DNA of 64,000 nucleotides from an uncultured bacterium (GTDB lineage: Bacteria; Planctomycetota; JAJSAM01; JAJVHW01), in contig CALKVK010000032.1 in NCBI GenBank assembly GCA_937996235.1, positions 124,001 through 188,000 on the forward strand, read 5' to 3'. How positions within the stretch are numbered: the stretch's first letter is position 1; each line of letters starts with the position of its first letter. Below, piece after piece: positions 16,630-24,115 of the stretch. The notes under the pieces are model-generated. The model had not been told where the DNA came from, did no database searches, and saw only the letters and a program-made list of their open reading frames with translations. Both the position numbers and the translations under genes were made by a program.

Positions 16630-17198
16630 GCCAGGTCCTCCGCCGCGAGCCGCTCGCGCAGCCGCGCCATGCCGCGCGACAGGTTGACGCGCACGGATCC
16701 GTGCGTGAGTCCCGTGCGCGCGGCGATCTCGGGCCCGGTGAGGCCCTCGACGAGGCGCAGGAGCAGCGTCTCGCGGTACGCGTCCGGCAGCGTGCGCACG
16801 GCGGCGAGGACGTGCGCGCGCAGCTCGTCGTCGTCGCGTGCGGCGTCGCGGGCGGGCGGTTCGGGGAACGGTTCCGGCGCGGGCGTGCGGCGGCGGCGGC
16901 GCAGCGTGTCGGCCGCGGCGTTCCGCGCGAGCGTGCAGATCCACGCGGGGAACGCGGCGTCGTCGCGCAGCGTGGCGAGCGTGCGGTGCACGCGCGTGAA
17001 CACCTCCTGCACGACGTCCTCCGCGTCGTCGCGGTCCACGCGCGCGAGCGCGATGCCGTGCACGACCGGGGCGAAGCGCGCGTAGAGCCGCGCGAACGCA
17101 CCGCGCTCGCCCGCCCGCGCCGCGTGCACCAGCGTGCGCGGGTCGTCGCGGGGAGAGAGCTCGGGGTCCGGCGGCGCCACGGGCGTCGAGAGTCTCAC
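16626..17198 (-). CDS. ECF-type RNA polymerase sigma factor
   Basis: A 190-residue sigma-70 family member of the extracytoplasmic-function type. Region 2 is visible (ARFAPVVHGIALARVDRDDAEDVVQEVF, quoted in part), followed by the WICTLARNAAADTLRRRRR helix, a Pro/Glu linker and region 4 (LPDAYRETLLLRLVEG, then the GPEIAARTGLTHGSVRVNL helix-turn-helix). It lacks regions 1 and 3. GTG at 17198 overlaps the TGA of the gene before it and GGGAGAGG precedes it. Paired with the FecR protein; likely controls its own operon or envelope genes, which is inference. Confidence 0.93.
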   Translation of the reverse strand: MRLSTPVAPPDPELSPRDDPRTLVHAARAGERGAFARLYARFAPVVHGIALARVDRDDAEDVVQEVFTRVHRTLATLRDDAAFPAWICTLARNAAADTLRRRRRTPAPEPFPEPPARDAARDDDELRAHVLAAVRTLPDAYRETLLLRLVEGLTGPEIAARTGLTHGSVRVNLSRGMARLRERLAAEDLA

Positions 17199-18541
17199 CT
17201 CTCCCGCGAGCCGTCCACGGCGGCGAGCAACTCTTCGGCGCTGGCGCGCACGACGTCGTCGCACGGCACCGCGAGCACGCGCCGCAGATGCGCCTCGAGG
17301 AAGCGCCCCGAGAGCGCGATGCGGGCCTCCGCCGCGGCGCGCGCCGCGGCGTCGTCGCTGCGACGGTCGCGCAGCGCGTCGCGCAGCGCCGCCTCGTCCT
17401 CCGGCGTCAGGATCTCGAGCCGCCCGACGAGCACGCGCACGACGGCGTCGGGCACCGGCTCGATCCGGAGCGGGAGCAGCGCGTCGACGAGCGGCCGCGG
17501 GACGATCCAGAGCACGCGCACGCCCTCGGCGCGGAACCACGAGCGCGACCACGTCCGGACCATCGCACGCGCCTCGTCCGCGTGCAGCTCCTCGGAGACG
17601 AGCGCCGCGAAGACGCGCGCCTCGAGTTCGGAGACGACGTCGTCGAGCGCGCGCCACGGCGTCGCGTCGTCGTCGAACGCCACCGCGCGCTCGGCGCCGG
17701 CATCGAGCGGGCCGACGGGCGCGAGCCGCGCGCGGTGCCCCCGCACCTCCAACGCCAGCGCGGCACGGATCGCGTCGGCCGGGTCGTGCGACGCCGTGCC
17801 GGCGTGCCGCAACGTGAGGCGCCCCGCACCGTGCGCGATGGCGCGGAGCGGCAGCTCGAACGCGCCGAGACCGCGGTAGAAGAGGTAGCGCTCGGCCTCG
17901 ACCGGACCCTCGCGCGGCGCGACGCGCGGCGTGGTCCGCAGCCAGTTCGCGCGGACGTCGCGCGCCAAGAGCCAGGGGTCGTCGGCGTCGGAGACCCGCG
18001 GCACCTCGCGGGGCGCGTCGGCGTCGGGGGCGAGCACGTCCACCTCCCACTCGAGGAAGGAGCGCTCGACCGCGGCGACGTCGAGCGGACCGGCGTCCGC
18101 GGCGCGTTCCGGCGGACCGAGCAGGTCGCTGACGGGGTACCACTGCGACAGCACGCCGCGGACGAAGTCGACGCGCACGCGCAGCCGGCGCGGTGTGCGC
18201 GAGTGGACGTAGAGCACGGGCGTCTCCATCTTCTGCGTGACGCCCGTCGGCTCGCACTCGAGGCCCTTCCACCCGACGTCGCGCAGCGGACACGCGCGGA
18301 CCTCGGAGCGCGAGTAGACGAACGGCGGCAGGTGCGCCTCCTCGTGCTCGAGGCCTTCCAGCGCGACGCCGTCCGAACCCTGCAGAGACGTGAACGTGCC
18401 CCACTCGTGCACGCGGAACGTGTCGCCCGCGGCGTCCTTCGCGCGGGCGCCGAGCGCGAGGCCTGCGAGTGCCAGCGCAGCGAGCGCCGACACGGCCGGT
18501 GCGGGAACGGGACGACGGGACGAGCGGGGCGGACGCGTCAC
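17195..18541 (-). CDS. exported protein of unknown function with HEWGTFTS motif, first gene of the ECF/FecR operon
   Basis: A 448-residue product with a signal peptide (about residues 1-35). The mature protein begins with FRVHEWGTFTSLQGSDG, a start I have seen in uncharacterised Planctomycetota and Myxococcota proteins, followed by a beta-rich region and a helical C-terminal part. Two Cys (in RACPL and GLECEP) may pair. No catalytic motif is recognised. GAGGAGG five bases before the GTG at 18541 fixes the start. Its stop overlaps the sigma gene by four bases, so it is made together with the ECF factor and could be the envelope partner of that system. Confidence 0.7.
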   Translation of the reverse strand: MTRPPRSSRRPVPAPAVSALAALALAGLALGARAKDAAGDTFRVHEWGTFTSLQGSDGVALEGLEHEEAHLPPFVYSRSEVRACPLRDVGWKGLECEPTGVTQKMETPVLYVHSRTPRRLRVRVDFVRGVLSQWYPVSDLLGPPERAADAGPLDVAAVERSFLEWEVDVLAPDADAPREVPRVSDADDPWLLARDVRANWLRTTPRVAPREGPVEAERYLFYRGLGAFELPLRAIAHGAGRLTLRHAGTASHDPADAIRAALALEVRGHRARLAPVGPLDAGAERAVAFDDDATPWRALDDVVSELEARVFAALVSEELHADEARAMVRTWSRSWFRAEGVRVLWIVPRPLVDALLPLRIEPVPDAVVRVLVGRLEILTPEDEAALRDALRDRRSDDAAARAAAEARIALSGRFLEAHLRRVLAVPCDDVVRASAEELLAAVDGSRER

Positions 18542-18662
18542 GGGACCTCCTCGGTGGGTGACGAGGGGAGGACGCGCCGCGCCGCCGAGGTGTTAGCCCG
18601 GCCTTCTCACGGCGCTCGCGCTCTCGCTGCTCTCCCGCGGCTGCTCGCTCTTCTGACGCGCT

Positions 18663-19826
18663 TCAGCGCGTGGGCGTCGGCGTCAGCGGCTGCGCGATCG
18701 AGTAGGCGTTCGGTCCGCGCTTGCCGGCGCGGTCGAGCGGACGCGCGCGCAGCACGACCACGACGTCGTCGCGATAGCCGGCCAGGTCGCGGGCGTAGTC
18801 CCACACGTAGATCCAGCGCCGTCCGGCGTCCACGCCGCCGGACGGCCGCAGCACCGCGCCGTCGCCGTAGCCGAGGCGCTCGCGGCAGGGCCACCAGAGG
18901 GTCGCCCCGGCGGAGTCGTCGTCGGTGGGGGCCTCGGCGTCGGGTGCGACGACGGTCCAGTCGAACGCGACGCTGACGGGCGCCGTGTCGAGGCGGCCGT
19001 CGCCGTCGCGGTCCTCGCCGGCGGCGACGTCCAGGAGACCGTTGCCGTCCGCGTCCTCGCCGTCCGCGTCGAACGCGGCCCAGGTGACGCTCATCACGCC
19101 GAGCGCCGCGTGGTCCGCGAGGTCCTCGATGCGCACCTCGGGCGCGATCGACCCGTCGACGGCGAACAGTTCGCTCTCGACCCAGCGCGAGCGCGCCGCG
19201 CGCTGACCACCGCTCCGCACGGCGCGCACGCGCACGCGGACGCCGGAGAGCGCCTTCGAGTACACGACCTCCTGCGGGTGGAGCGCGTTCCGCAGCACGC
19301 GGCCTTCCGGCGACAGCGCGGGCTGGGGGCCGAGCGGGACGACGGCGTCGCCGAGGTCCGCGCGCTCGTCCCAGACGAACACGTGCGCGGCGCCGTCGCG
19401 CGTCGCCGGGCGGAAGACCATGCGCGTGCGACCGCGCGCGAACGCGACGCGGCAGGTCATGCGCGGGTCGTCGAGGGCCGGCGTCGCCGGCGCGTACTCC
19501 GACGGCAGGTGCGGGTCGCTGCCGTCGGCGATCACGCCGTCGGCGTTGCGGTCGACGGCGTACTCGACCTCGAGCTGGGAGCCGCGCTGCACGCGGTCGG
19601 CCAGGCGGAACGCGAACGCGACGTGCGCGCCCGCGCCCTGGGCCCCCTGCACGCCTTCGGGCGTCACGAGCTCCGAGACGGTGAGCGACCCGGCGCGCCG
19701 GTGGGCGGCCGGCTGCGCCGCGGACACGGCTGCGAGGCAGAGCGTCGCCGCGAGGACGGCGGCGGCGCGCGACGTGGAGCGGGCCTGCGGGGCGCGCCGC
19801 GTGAGGGCGCGAGGCTGCGGGGACAT
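18663..19826 (-). CDS. secreted protein with Asp-rich calcium-binding-like repeats
   Basis: A 387-residue product with a signal peptide (about residues 1-40). Most of it is beta-rich without recognised family; the middle part contains two EF-hand/thrombospondin-3-like runs of Asp and Gly (DADGEDADGNGLLD and GEDRDGDGRLD, near residues 255-285) typical of extracellular calcium binding, and another DRNADGVIADGSD earlier. The ATG at 19826 follows AGAAGGA; longer upstream reading is not supported by a signal sequence. It lies 120 bp upstream of the ECF operon on the same strand. Function unknown. Confidence 0.65.
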   Translation of the reverse strand: MSPQPRALTRRAPQARSTSRAAAVLAATLCLAAVSAAQPAAHRRAGSLTVSELVTPEGVQGAQGAGAHVAFAFRLADRVQRGSQLEVEYAVDRNADGVIADGSDPHLPSEYAPATPALDDPRMTCRVAFARGRTRMVFRPATRDGAAHVFVWDERADLGDAVVPLGPQPALSPEGRVLRNALHPQEVVYSKALSGVRVRVRAVRSGGQRAARSRWVESELFAVDGSIAPEVRIEDLADHAALGVMSVTWAAFDADGEDADGNGLLDVAAGEDRDGDGRLDTAPVSVAFDWTVVAPDAEAPTDDDSAGATLWWPCRERLGYGDGAVLRPSGGVDAGRRWIYVWDYARDLAGYRDDVVVVLRARPLDRAGKRGPNAYSIAQPLTPTPTR

Positions 19827-20210
19827 GGCTGTCCTTCTGCCGGTCTCGAGCCGGCTGCGGGCCGAGGGCGTCCGCCTGGGGTGCGTCGCAGGCGAGCCGG
19901 TTCCTCCCGGCAGGCTGCGCCGTCGCATCCGGGTGCCCGCGGGCCCGCGGCTCGCCGGATGTCGTGACGGAGAACGGAGGCACGCGCGCAGGCGTTGCGG
20001 GGTGACGCGGAGAATCCGGCACGGCGACGCGGTTCGCAGCGGCGTGTGTCGCACGCGATGCGCCGGTGCGCGCACGACGGGGTCCGCCGGTGACGCCCCC
20101 GGCTCGCGATCGAAGAAAGTACATCCGGACGCGCAACCTGGGCGTGGCGAGGTACGTCCTGCTCACAGTGGCCGAAGAGCGGCCACTCCCACACAACCCG
20201 GAGCACACCC
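19827..20210. other. 384-bp divergent intergenic region, regulatory
   Basis: Separates the minus-strand gene starting at 19826 from the plus-strand gene at 20211. I see no credible gene. It holds the ribosome site of the 19826 gene, two TA-containing stretches near 20118 and 20150 that only partly match the TAnnnT pattern, and an 8-bp perfect inverted repeat at 20167-20187. Confidence 0.5.
20167..20187 (+). promoter_or_regulatory. perfect inverted repeat upstream of the 20211 gene
   Basis: Arms AGTGGCCG (20167-20174) and CGGCCACT (20180-20187) are exact reverse complements around the 5-nt loop AAGAG. It sits 23 bp before the ATG at 20211 and just before a GGAG site. It could be an operator or an RNA hairpin in the leader. 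Confidence 0.45.
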
Positions 20211-20612
20211 ATGCGGGAAGCACCCGCGCGCCCGGCGTCGAAGTCGATGCTCGCGGCGCTCATCCTCGCGGGCGCGAGCGTTGCGATCGTCGCGACGTTC
20301 GCGCTCGCCTTCGGCGCGCCGTCCGATCCCGACGCGCCCGACGCCGACACGGGCGCCGACGCGGAGGAGCCGCTCCTCGTGCAGGACGACGGCCCGCTGC
20401 GCTACGTGTTCCACGCGGTGATGGGCACCGAGACCCTCTACGACCGCGTCAGCGACCCGGCCTGTCTGCGCAACCTCGCGCGCGAGCGGCCGGACGACCT
20501 GCTGCGGCTGCGCGCGGCGCTGCTGCGCGCCCGCGGCGCCGCGGATCTGGCGACGCTCCAGGAGCCCTACGCCGTCTGCATCGCACGCCTGCGCGGACTC
20601 GGCTACCTCTGA
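20211..20612 (+). CDS. small membrane-anchored protein of unknown function
   Basis: A 133-residue product with one N-terminal transmembrane helix or signal anchor (about residues 12-36), an Asp/Ala-rich acidic linker (37-55) and a C-terminal helical domain of about 75 residues containing two Cys (in DPACLRNLARERPDD and PYAVCIARLRGLGYL). No family is recognised. GGAG lies at a fitting distance from the ATG. A strong hairpin follows directly after the stop, and an inverted repeat lies upstream, so this is a single-gene transcription unit. Confidence 0.6.
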   Translation: MREAPARPASKSMLAALILAGASVAIVATFALAFGAPSDPDAPDADTGADAEEPLLVQDDGPLRYVFHAVMGTETLYDRVSDPACLRNLARERPDDLLRLRAALLRARGAADLATLQEPYAVCIARLRGLGYL

Positions 20613-20616
20613 CTCC

Positions 20617-20639
20617 CCGGGGCGGCACGGCCGCCCCGG
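20617..20639 (+). terminator. GC-rich hairpin after the 20211 gene
   Basis: CCGGGGCGGC (20617-20626) and GCCGCCCCGG (20630-20639) form a perfect 10-bp stem with a 3-nt loop, starting 4 bp after the stop codon. There is no T-run, as is usual in GC-rich genomes, so its termination efficiency is uncertain. Confidence 0.6.
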
Positions 20640-20666
20640 CGCCTTCACTGCCGCGCGCGCGTCCGG

Positions 20667-20672
20667 TACCTT
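20667..20672 (+). promoter_or_regulatory. -10-like element (TACCTT) of the 20693 gene
   Basis: TACCTT lies 20 nt upstream of the ATG at 20693, just after the terminator hairpin; GGAGGTGA lies between it and the start. Confidence 0.5.
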
Positions 20673-20692
20673 CGCGCGCGGAGGTGACCGGG

Positions 20693-22603
20693 ATGAGGAC
20701 GCGCAGCCTCGTGCGGGCGGGAGCCCTGGTGTGTCTCTCGGCGGCGGCCGCCCACGCGGCCCAGGCCGTGCTCGTCGCGCGCACGGGCAGTCAGGCGCCC
20801 GCGCTGCCCGGCAGCACGCCCGTGTTCCTTGGCGCGCCGGTCTCGAACGCCGACGGCGACGTGGCGTTCTACGCGCAACTCACCGGTGGGGGGGTCACGA
20901 GTGCCGACGACGGCGTCGTCTACGCGGGCGCTCCGGGAGCGCCGAGCATCGCCGCACGGGACGGCGCGACGGCGCCCGGGACGGGGGGCACGTTCGGTCT
21001 CCTCGTCTTCGACCTCGGGCTGCGGGACAGCGACGTCGTGATCGTGCGCGGGTCCGTCGCCGGCGCGACGCCCGACGAAGACGGCGGGGTGTGGACCGGC
21101 ACCGCCGGCGCGCTCGCGCTCGTCGCCCGCGAGGGCGCGGTCCTGGGCGGCGCCCCCGGCCCCCTCTCCGCGGACACATTCTTCCCCGACATCGTCGCGG
21201 GGCTGCCCACGTGCGACGACTCCGGCGCGACGGCGTTCCGCGCGCTGGTCACGGGCGTCGGCGCGACGGGCGACGAGCTGCTCTTCGCCGGCGCCCCCGG
21301 CGCGCTGGTCCCGGTCGCGCGCGAGGGCGACGTGGCGCCCGGCGCAGGTGGGGCGACGTTCGTCGCCTCGCCCAGCGGCGAGACGTTCCCCGCGCCTGCG
21401 ATCGCCGCGTCGGGCGACGTGCTGTTCTACGGGCGTCTCGCCGGCGCCGCGATCGACACCACCAACAACGCGGGGTACTGGTCGGGACCGCCGTCGGGCC
21501 CGCAACTTCGCGTGCGCGTCGGAGACGCCGTCCCGGCCGCGGGTGCCGGGCGGCGCCTCCGCGGACTCTCGGCAATGCCGACGTGGAACGCGTCGGGCAC
21601 GCTGCTCTTCGACGCGACGACCGTCGACGCGGACGGTCTCGCCGCGCAGCAGGCGCTCCTCGTCGGCACGCCCGGCGCGCTCGGTCTCGTCGCACTGCAG
21701 GGCGCGCTCGCGCCGCAGGACCCGGAGGGGCTCGCCTTCCAGAGCACGCTCTCGCCCTCGCGCCTGAACGCGGCGGGCGACGTCGCGTTCCGCGCGATCC
21801 TGCTCGACGCGCAGTTCCGCAACCGCGCCGCGGTGTACGCCGACACCGGCTCGGGACTGCGTCTGCTCGCCCGCGACGGCTCGCAGGCGCCCGGGCTGCC
21901 GGCCGGCGTCGTCCACGTGCAGCCCGCGTCCACGTCGCTCTTCCTCGGCGAGGGCGGACACGTCGCGTTCGACGGGACCGTCGCCGGGCCGAACGTCGTG
22001 GTGGGAGTCAACGACCAGTGCCTCTGGCTCGTGGACCCGGACGGCACCGTGCGCCTGATCGCACGCACCGGCGACGCGGTGCAGGTCGGTGCCGAGACGC
22101 TGACGTTCGCGTCGCTCGCGCTCTACGGCGGCAAGAACGCGGGCGACGCCGGCGCGGGGCGCAGCGGCCCCCTCGACGCGACGGGCGCGCTGGCGTTCCG
22201 CGCGGAGTTCGGCGACGGCTCGAGCGCGATCCTCGTGGCGACCGACCTCGTCACGAGCGCCGCGCCGTTGCCGGGCGGCGGGGGAGGCGGCGGGTGCGAC
22301 GACGTGCCGTCGTGCCTCGCCGCGCTGACCGCCGCACTCCCGTCGCCTGCGGCGGCGCCGAAGGGCAAGGCGCGGCGCGTCGCGAAGTCGCTCGCGCGAC
22401 TCGCATCGCGTACCGCGAAGGCCGTGGGCAAGGCGACGAACACCGCGAAACCCAACGTCGCGGCGAAGCAGTACAGGAAGGCGCGGGCGAAGCTCGTGAA
22501 GCTGCTGGCGAAGGCGGAGGCCGCCGACGCCGCGGGCACGCTCGGCGTCCTCTACGGGGACCTCCGCGCACCCGCCGACACCCTGCTCGCGCTGCTGCCC
22601 TGA
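20693..22603 (+). CDS. secreted NxxGxxAF-repeat protein with Lys-rich tail
   Basis: The 636-residue product has a signal peptide (about residues 1-23) and seven or so repeats of about 60-80 residues, each with the NxxGxxAF signature or a close variant (NADGDVAF, NAAGDVAF, GEGGHVAF, DATGALAF), preceded by a strand and a 'VAREGD.APG' segment. This is the choice-of-anchor tandem repeat family, likely a beta-propeller. A Gly-rich hinge near residue 525 leads to a C-terminal region of about 90 residues with many Lys/Arg and Ala in helical periodicity, including KGKARR. The role is unknown; export to the cell surface is likely. GGAGGTGA fixes the ATG at 20693. Confidence 0.8.
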   Translation: MRTRSLVRAGALVCLSAAAAHAAQAVLVARTGSQAPALPGSTPVFLGAPVSNADGDVAFYAQLTGGGVTSADDGVVYAGAPGAPSIAARDGATAPGTGGTFGLLVFDLGLRDSDVVIVRGSVAGATPDEDGGVWTGTAGALALVAREGAVLGGAPGPLSADTFFPDIVAGLPTCDDSGATAFRALVTGVGATGDELLFAGAPGALVPVAREGDVAPGAGGATFVASPSGETFPAPAIAASGDVLFYGRLAGAAIDTTNNAGYWSGPPSGPQLRVRVGDAVPAAGAGRRLRGLSAMPTWNASGTLLFDATTVDADGLAAQQALLVGTPGALGLVALQGALAPQDPEGLAFQSTLSPSRLNAAGDVAFRAILLDAQFRNRAAVYADTGSGLRLLARDGSQAPGLPAGVVHVQPASTSLFLGEGGHVAFDGTVAGPNVVVGVNDQCLWLVDPDGTVRLIARTGDAVQVGAETLTFASLALYGGKNAGDAGAGRSGPLDATGALAFRAEFGDGSSAILVATDLVTSAAPLPGGGGGGGCDDVPSCLAALTAALPSPAAAPKGKARRVAKSLARLASRTAKAVGKATNTAKPNVAAKQYRKARAKLVKLLAKAEAADAAGTLGVLYGDLRAPADTLLALLP

Positions 22604-22619
22604 GCGCGTGCGGACGCGC
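22604..22619 (+). terminator. possible terminator hairpin after the 20693 gene
   Basis: GCGCGT (22604-22609) and ACGCGC (22614-22619) pair across a GCGG loop, immediately after the stop. Short, without a T-run. Confidence 0.3.
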
Positions 22620-22667
22620 GCTCGCCCCACGCGCGACGCGCGCAACCCGGGGCCGCTCCGGCTCCGT

Positions 22668-22673
22668 TACCCT
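22668..22673 (+). promoter_or_regulatory. -10 element (TACCCT) of the six-gene operon, leaderless
   Basis: TACCCT with exactly 6 nt (22674-22679) to the GTG at 22680. No ribosome binding site is present. It should drive the whole overlapping operon down to 28155. Confidence 0.55.
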
Positions 22674-22679
22674 CGCAGC

Positions 22680-23666
22680 GTGAACGCGATCCAGGCCTCC
22701 GCCCTGTTCCTGGCGGGCGTCGAGGCGTTGCTCGGGCTGCTGGTGCTCGTCGGCGCGCTGCGCGCCCTGCGCGCGCACGCGCGGCGCGCCGAAGCGGAGC
22801 GCGTCGAGTCGCAGCGCCAGTTCCTGTTCCTCGCGGCGTGGGTGCTCGCGGGTCTCGCCGCGTGTGCCTGGCCGCTGCTCTACGTGATGCTGCACGACGC
22901 CGTGCCGCTCTGGCGCGGCATCCTCTGCATCGAGGGCATGACGCGCATCGGCAGCGGCTCGCGCGGCGCCGCCGGGCTCCTGCCGACGCTGATGACGTCG
23001 CTCGCGGTGCTGCGGCCGCTCGCCGTGCTGCTGGCGGGCGCGTGGATCGTGGCGCACCGCGTCGATCGCACGACGCACACCGGTGCGCTCGCGCGGCGCG
23101 TCTTCGCGCTGCTCGCGCTCGCGGGCCTCGCGGGTCTGCTCGGCGGCGCGGCGGAACTGGCGTGGCTGACGATCCCCAAGTACGCGCAGGCACGCGCCGC
23201 GGGCTGCTGCTCCGTCGCGACGACCGCGGCCGCGACGCTCGCGCCGGGCGCGCGCGCCTGGGCCGGTCCCGCGTTCTTCGCGCTGTTGCCGGCGGCGTGC
23301 GCCCTCGCACTCGTCGGTTCGCGTCGCACGAGCGCCGGCATGCTCGCCGCCGGCGCGGTCGCGGCGGCGGCGTGCGTCCCGGTCGCATGGGTCTTCGCGA
23401 GCGACGTCGCGTCGCCGGCGGTGCTGCACCTGCCGCTCCACCACTGTGCGTGGTGCCTGCTCGAGCGGGCACCCGAGAGCATCGTCGCCGCGCTGCTCCT
23501 CGCCGCCGCCGTCGGTTCCGCCGGCTGGGCCGCCGTCGCCGCGTGGCGCGTGCCGCAGGAGGTGCGCGAGGCGGCCACGGACACCGCCCGTCGCGCGCTG
23601 CGCCGTGCCGCGTTCTGCTATGCGGCGGTCGTGCTGATGGCGCTCACCGCGCTCGGTGCGGCGTGA
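22680..23666 (+). CDS. polytopic membrane protein with HHCAWC motif, first gene of the NosL-like operon
   Basis: A 328-residue protein of about seven or eight hydrophobic helices. It has CC in ARAAGCCSVATT and HHCAWC in LPLHHCAWCLLERAPE, both located at loop-helix boundaries, which suggests metal binding or a redox-active Cys pair. No family is recognised with certainty. The GTG at 22680 is chosen because a TACCCT element ends 6 nt before it and the preceding codons are Arg-rich and not conserved-looking. Its stop overlaps the next gene by four bases. Context with a NosL-like protein and an ABC exporter suggests a part in metal, perhaps copper, handling in the envelope; this is inference. Confidence 0.7.
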   Translation: MNAIQASALFLAGVEALLGLLVLVGALRALRAHARRAEAERVESQRQFLFLAAWVLAGLAACAWPLLYVMLHDAVPLWRGILCIEGMTRIGSGSRGAAGLLPTLMTSLAVLRPLAVLLAGAWIVAHRVDRTTHTGALARRVFALLALAGLAGLLGGAAELAWLTIPKYAQARAAGCCSVATTAAATLAPGARAWAGPAFFALLPAACALALVGSRRTSAGMLAAGAVAAAACVPVAWVFASDVASPAVLHLPLHHCAWCLLERAPESIVAALLLAAAVGSAGWAAVAAWRVPQEVREAATDTARRALRRAAFCYAAVVLMALTALGAA

Positions 23667-24115
23667 CCCCACGCGCGCGCGCGCTGCTCGTCGTGTGCGG
23701 GCTCGCGGCGGCCGCGGCGCTGCCGCCCGTGGCCGCGGCGCTGCGCGCCGGCGGTCCCCCGCACTGCGCCCTCGACGGCGTGCTCGTGGACCCGCTCCAC
23801 CGCGTCGTCGTGGACGAGGCCGACGGCGCGCGCGCCGCGCTCTGCTCCATCTCGTGCGCGACGGCTTGGCTCGCGCGCGAGGGCGCCGCCCCGAGTAGCA
23901 TCCGCGTCGTCGACGAGGCCACGGGCGACGAGCTCGACGTGCGCGCTGCGTGGTTCGTGACGAGCCGCGTCGTCGCCGTGGCCGCCGCGGACGACCGCAC
24001 GCACGTCTTCGCGAGCGAGGCCGACGCGCGGCGGCACGCGCAGGCGTACGGCGGACACGTGCTCGTCGGCGACCGGCGGCCCTTCGCGGACCTGAACGGA
24101 GAACGCACACGATGA
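23663..24115 (+). CDS. NosL-like putative metal-binding protein
   Basis: A 150-residue product with one N-terminal transmembrane helix or uncleaved signal (about residues 6-29). The rest follows the NosL plan: a first metal-binding-like site HCALDG (H34, C35), a second site CSISC (C61, C65) in place of the F(D/C)SI.C segment, the RAAWFVTSRVVAVA strand, and a HVFASEADARRHAQAYGG block that closely resembles the FA....A..FA..HGG end of NosL. NosL binds Cu(I) and serves nitrous oxide reductase maturation, but no nosZ is in the window. It lacks a lipobox Cys. Linked by GTGA to the gene before and ATGA to the gene after. Confidence 0.65.
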   Translation: MTPRARALLVVCGLAAAAALPPVAAALRAGGPPHCALDGVLVDPLHRVVVDEADGARAALCSISCATAWLAREGAAPSSIRVVDEATGDELDVRAAWFVTSRVVAVAAADDRTHVFASEADARRHAQAYGGHVLVGDRRPFADLNGERTR

